A stretch of 6,886 bases of DNA, from assembly GCA_018813445.1 (NCBI GenBank), contig JAHJBR010000181.1, positions 1 through 6,886 on the forward strand, written 5' to 3'. Below the pieces are notes generated by a model. It saw nothing but the letters and a program-made list of their open reading frames with translations. It was not told where the DNA came from and searched no databases. The position numbers were made by a program, and so were the translations under genes. How positions within the stretch are numbered: position 1 is the stretch's first letter; each line of letters opens with the position of its first letter. This document shows, piece by piece, positions 1 through 5,802 of the stretch. This DNA is from Microcaldota archaeon. GTDB lineage: Archaea > Micrarchaeota > Micrarchaeia > Anstonellales > Bilamarchaeaceae.

Positions 1-839
1 GAAGCAATTTCATCTATAAAAAGCACTCCTTTATTTGCCCTATGAATAGCTCCATTCTCGACTCTCAAATGCGCCGGCGTCCCTAACCCTGCTGATTGCA
101 ATGGATCATGCTTTACATCCCCAAGAAGCGCACCTGCCTTTGTCCCAGTTGCATCCACAAAAGGAGCAGTTCTATTACCTGTATTATCCACTATTAGTTT
201 GGGAACTATACTCTCAAAAGGACTCATTCTTTTATGCATCCCACTTACTAAAGAGGATATTGAGAAAATAAAGAAAAGCCCAAGAACAGTTGCAAGCAGC
301 AACCACTTTGTATTCTCAGCTATATCTGTAAAAAAGAAAATCCCTATAAGCACAATTGCGGCTATCCCCAGAAGAAAATTAGGATTTATATTTCTTGCCT
401 GCTCCAACTCTGGTTTCCTATATTGCATCATTCTTCTTCCCAAACCCTTTCTTAAAAGATCAGGAAGAAATGCGGTTTTGCCTTCACTTGTATATTTCTT
501 TATGCTTTCCAATTCCATCGGATTATAATACTTCAAATATTGCCTATTCTTGCTCAAAAATACTGCATTCGGATAGGTGGGAATCACACTTATCTTAGGT
601 TGATTCTCATTCACATTATTCGGAAATGCAAGTATGTCCTCCAAACTCTGATTAGGCATCAATTCAGCCATTGCCTGCGCAAGCATACTTTTTCCAGTCC
701 CGGGAGAACCTATAAGAAGCACATTCCTCCTTTGCCTTGCTGCTTTAGTAATTATCTCCACTGCTTTTTCTTGCCCCAGCACCTGATCTATCAGACGAGG
801 AGGCACAGGAATATCTTCTGTTGTATTAAAATCACGCAT
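1..839 (-). CDS. lonB: Archaeal Lon protease (LonB type), N-terminal part; truncated by window edge
   Basis: ATP-dependent, membrane-anchored AAA+ protease of archaea that degrades misfolded, regulatory and membrane-associated proteins at the cytoplasmic face. I translated the minus strand by hand; the frame is open from ATG 839-837 to the window edge (280 residues, the last codon partly outside). Residues 13-23 (PPRLIDQVLGQ) are the typical LonB opening. Walker A GSPGTGKS lies at 44-51. Two hydrophobic segments, about 155-171 and 179-196, form the membrane hairpin inserted in the AAA domain that distinguishes LonB from bacterial LonA. Walker B (GVLFIDE) is at 271-277. The rest of the AAA domain and the Ser-Lys protease domain lie beyond position 1. 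An in-frame TAA lies upstream of the start; a GTG three codons upstream is an alternative start but less likely. No Shine-Dalgarno sequence is visible, and a TATA-like box 28 nt upstream fits a leaderless transcript. It is divergent from the gene at 934. Confidence 0.93.
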   Translation of the reverse strand, partial: MRDFNTTEDIPVPPRLIDQVLGQEKAVEIITKAARQRRNVLLIGSPGTGKSMLAQAMAELMPNQSLEDILAFPNNVNENQPKISVIPTYPNAVFLSKNRQYLKYYNPMELESIKKYTSEGKTAFLPDLLRKGLGRRMMQYRKPELEQARNINPNFLLGIAAIVLIGIFFFTDIAENTKWLLLATVLGLFFIFSISSLVSGMHKRMSPFESIVPKLIVDNTGNRTAPFVDATGTKAGALLGDVKHDPLQSAGLGTPAHLRVENGAIHRANKGVLFIDEIA

Positions 840-863
840 AAAAATCACACATCTACTCAGTTC

Positions 864-871
864 TTACATAA
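864..871 (-). promoter_or_regulatory. Putative TATA box for lonB
   Basis: On the minus strand this reads TTATGTAA, centred about 28 nt before the lonB ATG. With no ribosome binding site between, this fits an archaeal leaderless promoter. The flanking bases make a near-perfect 10-bp inverted repeat (CTTA-CA-TAAG, 863-872), so a regulator site overlapping the box is also possible. An alternative AT-rich box (ATTAAAA on the minus strand) lies about 10 nt further upstream. The assignment rests on position and composition only. Confidence 0.4.
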
Positions 872-904
872 GTAGTTTTAATATCTTTCTTAATTGTTAG
901 GCAG

Positions 905-912
905 TTATAAAT
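905..912 (+). promoter_or_regulatory. Putative TATA box for the gene at 934
   Basis: TTATAAAT is a good match to the archaeal TATA consensus and is centred about 25 nt before ATG 934. Transcription would start at or next to the start codon, giving a leaderless mRNA; no Shine-Dalgarno sequence lies between the box and the ATG. An intact promoter in front of an interrupted gene suggests that the interruption is recent, or that the frame is still expressed. Confidence 0.55.
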
Positions 913-933
913 TTTTCCGGCTAATTACTCAAC

Positions 934-1407
934 ATGCCTAGGACAGTAGACCTATATCAAGATCAGGGCACTGCGCAGGAAAACCTAAAAAAACAATATT
1001 CATTGACTCCTCAAGCCGCAGAGCAGGAAATGCGGAAGGAATTGGGCCAATATTATTCCTATTTACCTAAATTTGTAGTGGATATTGCTTGTAGAGTAAA
1101 AGATCCACGGGCAAAAATAAGACAGATTAAACAGGCATTTTTAGCAGTGTCCGAGCCAATAAAAACAGAAAGTTGGAGTTCTCGTGCACCTGCTGCTCTT
1201 GCCGCACTTATAAAACACGATTTCGCAGCCAAAAAATTTTTACAAAATCCTCAAGCAATAGTAAATAATTTTTTACTAATTATGGAATCACAAAAAGACA
1301 AAGGTAATCTATATGGGGACATATATACTCTTAAGAGTCTATTGAAGCATCCAACAGCAGCACAAATTTTTTTACAACAGCCGGAATTCTTCACTTCAGT
1401 ATCGTAA
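934..1407 (+). CDS. N-terminal fragment (157 aa) of a helical-repeat protein, ended by an in-frame stop
   Basis: Codons 1-157 of a frame that resumes directly after the TAA at 1405-1407 and runs to 3909. I do not recognise a named family for this part. It has no signal peptide or membrane segment; it opens with a polar, charged region (residues 1-75) and then enters a helical repeat. Unit 1 is marked by KHDFAAKKFLQNP from residue 94 and unit 2 by KHPTAAQIFLQQPEFF from residue 138. The stop falls inside unit 2, between its two helices, so a protein ending here would finish mid-repeat. ATG 934 is favoured because a TATA box lies 25 nt upstream. Read this entry with the next one: they are most likely one gene split by a point mutation or a sequence error. 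Whether the fragment is made as a stable protein cannot be told. Confidence 0.7.
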   Translation: MPRTVDLYQDQGTAQENLKKQYSLTPQAAEQEMRKELGQYYSYLPKFVVDIACRVKDPRAKIRQIKQAFLAVSEPIKTESWSSRAPAALAALIKHDFAAKKFLQNPQAIVNNFLLIMESQKDKGNLYGDIYTLKSLLKHPTAAQIFLQQPEFFTSVS

Positions 1408-2190
1408 TTTGCAAAAGAAAATACCTATATCGCCTTTTCTGTACTTGATGTCTTGCTCAAACATGATTTCGCAGCCAAGCAATTAACTAATGAACCAAAT
1501 AAAATTCTTAATGCATTAAAGATATTATGCGATTATATTTCCACTGATTTTGCGAAAAAAATTAAAGATGGAGAAGATCATTCTGCTTATCGGCTTTATG
1601 TTGAAGAAGCATTCAATTCTTTACTTCGATATGATTTTGCGGCCAAAGAATTCCTAAATAATACAAACAGAGTAATAAGTACGTTTAATTCAACCACAAA
1701 ATATGTTGATCAGTATTTGCCTGAATGCTTTAAAGAGCTTGAGGATTTATTTAGAACTCCATCCATATCCAAAGTTTTCATAACAAAACCCAAAGTATTT
1801 GCATCTATTTTCCATGCCGCAAATCCTACTTTTTTCCGCACAGCAAGCGGCCTTAAGCAGCTATTAGACTCACAGCCAGAGGTTGCAAAACTATTTGAAA
1901 CCAAGCCAGAAATTTTTGCTTTAATCGCCGAGTCTGCAGGCGAATCCACATCTGATGTTTTTTTTGGCATGTTAGATATCCATGCATTTGCCGGAGAATC
2001 TGCAAAAAAATTGTTGGAAACAAGCCCAGAGATGTATCTATCAATTGCCAAATTCTCAAGAGGTAATGCTAGGAGCGTTTTTGATACTCTTATAGAAAAG
2101 CTACAAGACGATTCTCTAACAAAAAAGCTCCTAGAAAATCCAAAACTTTTCACTGATATTTTTGAATTTTTAATCAGAAAAACAAAAAAA
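1198..2190 (+). repeat. About eight degenerate helical repeats (mostly 38-44 aa) encoded across the interrupted gene
   Basis: Each unit follows roughly L-L-K-H-x-x-A-A-K-x-F-L-x-x-P-x-x-F-x-x-I, then a second helix with a variable loop. Equivalent lysine/arginine/aspartate positions begin at DNA 1213, 1345, 1459, 1627, 1753, 1867, about 1990 and about 2098. Spacings are 44, 38, 56, 42 and 38 codons, then about 40. The first, third and fourth units share DFAAK. At DNA level units 1 and 3 share an identical 14-bp core, GATTTCGCAGCCAA (1219-1232 and 1465-1478), and unit 4 carries a close variant at 1633-1646. The pattern resembles an alpha-solenoid (HEAT/ARM-like in general shape); I cannot assign it to a named repeat family. 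Confidence 0.65.
1405..1407 (+). other. In-frame TAA interrupting a 991-codon gene
   Basis: Codon 158 of the frame that starts at 934 is TAA. The next 15 codons (1408-1452) and the following 818 codons continue in the same frame with the same helical-repeat pattern. Aligning this unit (PEFFTSVS*FAKEN) with a later unit of the protein (PEMYLSIAKFSRGN, DNA about 2023-2065) places the stop exactly opposite a lysine. A single change from AAA would produce it. TAA is not a codon known to be recoded in archaea (UAG encodes pyrrolysine, UGA selenocysteine), so a nonsense mutation or consensus error is the simplest reading. Confidence 0.8.
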
Positions 2191-3909
2191 TTAGATTTAT
2201 CTATGAATGCCGTGACATTTATCACATTGGCCATAATCAATGACCCGAATTCAACAAACCCAAAGACTATAGAGACTCTTGATAATTTATTAGATGCATT
2301 TTCTATGCAGGATTCAAAAACCACAAAGGAAATTTTCCAAGACCTCGTATTATTCTCAAGACATCCAGAAAAAATTCCAGTAATGCTTAGTTTTTATAAT
2401 AGACTTGTAACTATCTCTGATAAAAAAGCTCACTCTCCAACAGGATTCATAGGTTTAATGCAAGTCTATCCTGAGATAAAAGCCAATATAAAAAATATTT
2501 TCACTAATCTAATTGAAAACAATGTTGATTTGGAAAAAGATCATATTTTTGATTTACTCTGGCTTATGCGTATAACCAATGTTGTTCCAAATAAAGCATA
2601 CGAATATTTGCATCAACAATATCTTAAAATACCTAAAGGCTCATCCCTTTCACTTGAACAGGCATTACTTCTAAACATTGAGTCAGACATAAGTTTAGCC
2701 GAGTTATTAAAACGCTTTAAAATTGATTTAGGTATATCAAAACCAAAAGATATTGAAGATGTAAGATTACGAATTAACAATATTGATCCGATCTTAGGAG
2801 ACCGATTTCTTTATTTAATCGTTCAAAATTTGGTTTCAAATACTAAAGCAATTAGCGATGTTAACAATTCCATTAAATATGCAGAATATTTAATGGCTCG
2901 TCCATCTAATAATTCAGATGTAAATACTTATTACAGAAACCTTGCCAAATTCCTTATCAACCGCATTGTTAAGCTCGTAATGAGCGAAAAAAGCATTGAT
3001 CCTGAATTATTGAAGGACATATCACAACGTCTTTCATCTCTAGGAGTAAATATACCAAAAAAACAAGGCCGCGCAACCAAATTCCTTAAATACATATTCT
3101 CCGGACAAGCTGGACAAGCTGTTGGAAAAGCTACTAAAAAGCTTAATCCATTAGCCACAAAATCAATAGCCCGTTTTTCTCCTGATTTAACGACTACTGA
3201 AAGCCCTCTTCCAATTAAAATGCGTGATGGCTCCACAGTATCTCAGGTTTCAATAGCTGGATATAATATTGATATTTTGGCAATAAGATCATCCAAACAA
3301 AAATCCAAAGTTGGTTTTGAAGTAAATGTAGGTGGAGGCGTTTCGGTTCCTAATCAATTGAGACCCATTGCTCTTGCAGTGGGTGCATATACAACTGGTC
3401 GAGGAAAACCAACTGAATTCTGCGCTATGAATGGAAAAGTTGTTAATGATTTAATCTCAAACAGAGAAGGTTTGCTTATAATTAGTGCAAATGGTGAAGC
3501 CACAATTGAAGATATAAATACCATATTGTCTGGTTTTGATATCGAAAAATGGGAGCAGTTCCTAAAGAAAATCAAAAATCAGCAGCTAAGCGTTATGCAG
3601 CAGCATCTTTTGCTTTATCAAAATGAAATCGCTTTAAGTCCAGTTAATTCCTCACATGTAAGAGATAACCGTAGAATATTTGTGACAACTAATGATTCTT
3701 ATATGATTTTGGATGTAAAAAATGTTACATTATATGAAGCTGCATTAATAGCTAAAAAGTTAGGTGGAATTTCAGCAGTTAATTTAGATACTGGTTATTA
3801 TGACTATGCTGCTTATTATGATTCAAAAGATACACCTACCTTTATTGGAACAATGGATAGCGGTATATTATCTGGGGCAAGCAACTTAGTATATATTTAT
3901 CCAAAATAA
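1453..3909 (+). CDS. Main part of an interrupted helical-repeat protein with a C-terminal phosphodiester-glycosidase-like (NAGPA/DUF2233) domain
   Basis: The 818-codon open stretch from TTG 1453 continues the frame of the gene begun at 934; the coding sequence really resumes at 1408. Residue numbers are for the joined protein (991 codons). Residues about 94-415 are alpha-helical repeats. About 415-760 is helical and unrecognised, ending in a Gly/Ala/Lys linker. About 760-991 resembles phosphodiester glycosidases, the NAGPA family (PF09992/DUF2233): an AVGAYTTGRGKP segment, then a GK-containing turn (CAMNGKVVND, 830-839), GLLIISANG, an Arg-containing strand (RRIFVTTND), TLYEAALIAKKLG and NLDTG (950-954). 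Family members usually end this with NLDGGGS, so the second Gly and the Ser are replaced here. Known members cleave sugar-phosphodiester bonds, mostly outside the cell; no signal peptide is seen. Independent starting at TTG 1453 is unlikely because it would cut a repeat, and the next ATG is near 1969. The middle is AT-rich (13 G+C of 60 at 2161-2220). The stop is 7 nt from the stop of convergent tldE. Confidence 0.65.
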   Translation: MLKHDFAAKQLTNEPNKILNALKILCDYISTDFAKKIKDGEDHSAYRLYVEEAFNSLLRYDFAAKEFLNNTNRVISTFNSTTKYVDQYLPECFKELEDLFRTPSISKVFITKPKVFASIFHAANPTFFRTASGLKQLLDSQPEVAKLFETKPEIFALIAESAGESTSDVFFGMLDIHAFAGESAKKLLETSPEMYLSIAKFSRGNARSVFDTLIEKLQDDSLTKKLLENPKLFTDIFEFLIRKTKKLDLSMNAVTFITLAIINDPNSTNPKTIETLDNLLDAFSMQDSKTTKEIFQDLVLFSRHPEKIPVMLSFYNRLVTISDKKAHSPTGFIGLMQVYPEIKANIKNIFTNLIENNVDLEKDHIFDLLWLMRITNVVPNKAYEYLHQQYLKIPKGSSLSLEQALLLNIESDISLAELLKRFKIDLGISKPKDIEDVRLRINNIDPILGDRFLYLIVQNLVSNTKAISDVNNSIKYAEYLMARPSNNSDVNTYYRNLAKFLINRIVKLVMSEKSIDPELLKDISQRLSSLGVNIPKKQGRATKFLKYIFSGQAGQAVGKATKKLNPLATKSIARFSPDLTTTESPLPIKMRDGSTVSQVSIAGYNIDILAIRSSKQKSKVGFEVNVGGGVSVPNQLRPIALAVGAYTTGRGKPTEFCAMNGKVVNDLISNREGLLIISANGEATIEDINTILSGFDIEKWEQFLKKIKNQQLSVMQQHLLLYQNEIALSPVNSSHVRDNRRIFVTTNDSYMILDVKNVTLYEAALIAKKLGGISAVNLDTGYYDYAAYYDSKDTPTFIGTMDSGILSGASNLVYIYPK

Positions 3910-3916
3910 GAACTGT

Positions 3917-5215
3917 TCAACTAATGCACCTAATTCCTCTAAACAAAATCTCAGGAGAAATAAAGCTTCCATTATGCTTCATCCTCCTTCCTATCCCCCC
4001 AATATTCCTGAATAATTCAAAAATATTCCCACTTACCATAAACCCTCTTACTGGGATTCTTTTCCCATTCTCATGAAGAAATGCAGTACTTACTTCTGCC
4101 CCAAAATCCCCGCTCAAAAGATTCGCAGTATGCAGCCCATGCATGCTCTCAATTTCCACCCATTTCCTGGGCTTTTCAAAACCCATCCCACATCCAACAA
4201 CCGTATTCGAATCCCCTATCCCTGGCCTTTGCCTATATGAACCACGGGAACAGTTTCCTTTTTTATCCACTTCTGCAAATGCAGCGCTCTCACCATCATA
4301 ATAGAAATCAGTAACCACTCCATTCTCCACGAGCCTTGTTTCCCTACTTGCAACTCCCTCCCCATCAAACGAGCTCATTGCACTTCCATCTGCAAATGGA
4401 TCATCTGAAATACACAAACATTCATGAAATTCCTGCACTCCTTCTTTATCCCATAATTTGGAAATCTTTCTTCTCTTCAAATCCCCTGAAAAAGAATAAA
4501 GAAGCATATCGACCAAAGATCCAAGAAGCTCATGGGAAAAAATCACATCATAACTGCCTGCCTCCAATCTCTTCGGCTTGCTCATCTCCTTTGCAATTAT
4601 CCCAGCCCTTTCCCCTATGCCCTTCCAATCCAAAGGCATTTTCCAAGAAGAATATTCTGCGCTTCCCATCCCTTCCCCATCCTTGGCTTCTGCATAAACA
4701 CTTACCTGAGTTATCCTATCCTTCCCAGAAAGCAAGGAACTATTTGCAATCTTGCAATCATACTCCGCACACTCGCATATTATCCTTGAAACAGCAGCAC
4801 TATCTTCAATTCCTTCAACAACCTGATCCAACTTTTCCTTCAACTCATTTTCTTCAATTTCTGCAACCCTTTTATCAAAACACTCCACTTTCTTATACTC
4901 CTGCTTTTCCGCAAACCTAAACTCTGATTGCGCAGCAGATTTTGAAATTTCTCGTGCATTCATTACTGCTTCTGAAAAAGAAGATCCTATATTGCAAAAA
5001 GAAAACCCTATCCTTTTGTCTTCAAGCACCCTTATTCCCAACCCCTCATCTACCCCCAAATTTTTCACTTTCAACTGCTTTTCCGCATACTGAAAAGTCA
5101 AACTCTTGCTTCTAGACCAAAATATTTCTCCTTCCTTTACTCCCAAGGAATGCAGCATTCTCAAATAATCTTCCATATCACAAACCACATTAGTATCTAC
5201 TCCGTATGAACTCAT
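3917..5215 (-). CDS. tldE: TldE/PmbA family protein (TldD/TldE protease subunit)
   Basis: A 432-residue protein, the usual length for the family. TldE/PmbA forms a complex with TldD that in E. coli matures microcin B17 and degrades the CcdA antitoxin; the metal-binding HExxxH motif belongs to TldD. Seen here: GLGIRVLEDKRIGFS (58-72), ISDDPFADGSAMSSFDGEG (269-287), SRETRLVENGVVTDFYYD (290-307) and the C-terminal core LLSGDFGAEVSTAF (366-379) followed by GFMVSGNIFELF (391-402), all typical of PmbA/TldE. At 228-233 the sequence reads HELLGS, where TldD would have HExxxH, so the last histidine is missing and this should be the non-catalytic subunit. The ATG overlaps the TGA of the upstream kinase gene (ATGA) and has a good Shine-Dalgarno sequence, which fixes this start over Met14. 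No tldD gene is in the window. The gene converges on the interrupted gene at 934-3909. Confidence 0.9.
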   Translation of the reverse strand: MSSYGVDTNVVCDMEDYLRMLHSLGVKEGEIFWSRSKSLTFQYAEKQLKVKNLGVDEGLGIRVLEDKRIGFSFCNIGSSFSEAVMNAREISKSAAQSEFRFAEKQEYKKVECFDKRVAEIEENELKEKLDQVVEGIEDSAAVSRIICECAEYDCKIANSSLLSGKDRITQVSVYAEAKDGEGMGSAEYSSWKMPLDWKGIGERAGIIAKEMSKPKRLEAGSYDVIFSHELLGSLVDMLLYSFSGDLKRRKISKLWDKEGVQEFHECLCISDDPFADGSAMSSFDGEGVASRETRLVENGVVTDFYYDGESAAFAEVDKKGNCSRGSYRQRPGIGDSNTVVGCGMGFEKPRKWVEIESMHGLHTANLLSGDFGAEVSTAFLHENGKRIPVRGFMVSGNIFELFRNIGGIGRRMKHNGSFISPEILFRGIRCIS

Positions 5216-5766
5216 TCGATCCTCTCCAAAAACATCTTTACTTTTCCCATAAACTCTTCTTCATTTCCATTATTCTCAATCTGCGCATCGCATTTCCCAA
5301 TCAATTCTTGCAAACCCCATTTCCTTTCCACATCATCTGCCCATCTCAATCCATGTAAATCAGTAGGATCGCTTGCCTTTCCCCTTTTTGCAGTCCTTTC
5401 TAATCTTTTCTCTTCATCTGAAACTATCGCAACGCACACAACATCATCCAATTTTCTAAAGACCTCAATCTCAGAAATACTTCTCGCTCCAATCACTATA
5501 ACTGCTTCTGGCTTTTTTAAGAATTCTGTTATTTTCTCTGCAAGCATTTCCGCAACAATTCCCTTTCCTTTCTTTTCCCTAAGCTCAGTTGCAAATTTCC
5601 TTACTGATTCATTAGTCCTTTCCAAACTCAACTTCCCCATTTCCTCAAGCACAGGTTCGCTCATCTCAAATATCGGAAAACCAAGCTCTTTCGCAACCTT
5701 TCCAAATAAGGATTTTCCGCTTCCCCTAAATCCACAAACAGAAATAATCATGAATGCTGTTCGCAT
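5212..5766 (-). CDS. UPF0200-type P-loop nucleotide kinase-like protein (dephospho-CoA kinase/adenylate kinase superfamily)
   Basis: A 184-residue P-loop protein close to the usual length of the archaeal UPF0200 family. Walker A GFRGSGKS is at 12-19. It is followed by the family pattern of a GFPIFEMSEPVLEE stretch (29-42), a conserved T-x-E helix with LRE (51-64), the VIGARSISEIEVFR strand and turn (91-104), and a C-terminal region with DP, RWADDVERKWG (141-151) and IENNG (163-167). Relatives are small nucleoside-phosphate kinases; the substrate of UPF0200 proteins is not established, so none is named. It is the first gene of a two-gene unit with tldE, overlapping it by 4 nt. The start is uncertain: ATG 5766 gives MRTAF before MIISVCGFRG, while ATG 5751 gives MIISVCG, closer to how family members begin. 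An AT-rich box centred near 5776 is about 25 nt from ATG 5751, so the shorter form (5212-5751) may be the true protein. Confidence 0.88.
   Translation of the reverse strand: MRTAFMIISVCGFRGSGKSLFGKVAKELGFPIFEMSEPVLEEMGKLSLERTNESVRKFATELREKKGKGIVAEMLAEKITEFLKKPEAVIVIGARSISEIEVFRKLDDVVCVAIVSDEEKRLERTAKRGKASDPTDLHGLRWADDVERKWGLQELIGKCDAQIENNGNEEEFMGKVKMFLERIE
5221..5227 (-). promoter_or_regulatory. Ribosome binding site of tldE
   Basis: The minus strand reads GGAGAGG followed by ATCGA and then the ATG at 5215-5213, a 5-nt spacer and a good match to the archaeal anti-Shine-Dalgarno sequence. It lies inside the last codons of the upstream kinase gene. This is the only clear Shine-Dalgarno sequence I found here, and it belongs to the one gene internal to an operon, as expected where first genes are leaderless. 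It supports ATG 5215 as the start. Confidence 0.7.
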
Positions 5767-5771
5767 GTTGG

Positions 5772-5780
5772 ATTATTAAG
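5772..5780. promoter_or_regulatory. Putative TATA-like element shared by two divergent genes
   Basis: The sequence ATTATTAAG reads TTAATAAT on the minus strand and TTATTAA on the plus strand. Its centre near 5776 is about 27 nt before ATG 5803 (plus strand) and about 25 nt before ATG 5751 (minus strand, the shorter kinase start). Both distances fit leaderless archaeal promoters, so one element may serve both directions. A second AT-rich tract on the minus strand (ATATTTATT, 5796-5804) could instead serve the longer kinase start at 5766, at about 33 nt. The assignment is positional only. Confidence 0.4.
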
Positions 5781-5802
5781 AATTTCTCCGGAAACAATAA
5801 AT

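Noticed and set aside
199..875. Overlapping plus-strand open frames of 67-111 codons
   Set aside because: All are antisense to lonB, whose Walker motifs and membrane hairpin establish the real frame.
1405..1407. Stop-codon recoding (pyrrolysine or selenocysteine)
   Set aside because: The codon is TAA, not TAG or TGA, and the equivalent residue in a related repeat unit is an ordinary lysine.
1425..1453. CTATAT box about 25 nt before TTG 1453, suggesting an independent leaderless gene
   Set aside because: A protein starting there would begin in the middle of a repeat helix, TTG is a poor leaderless start, and the 15 codons before it also fit the repeat. Chance AT-rich match is more likely.
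1710..2324. 204-codon open frame on the minus strand
   Set aside because: It lies wholly antisense to the helical-repeat gene, whose repeat pattern is clearly the coding one; its translation is Ser/Phe-rich with no recognisable domain.
4336..4920. 194-codon open frame on the plus strand
   Set aside because: Antisense shadow of tldE; its Pro/His/Leu/Ser-rich translation is what the complement of purine-rich coding DNA gives.
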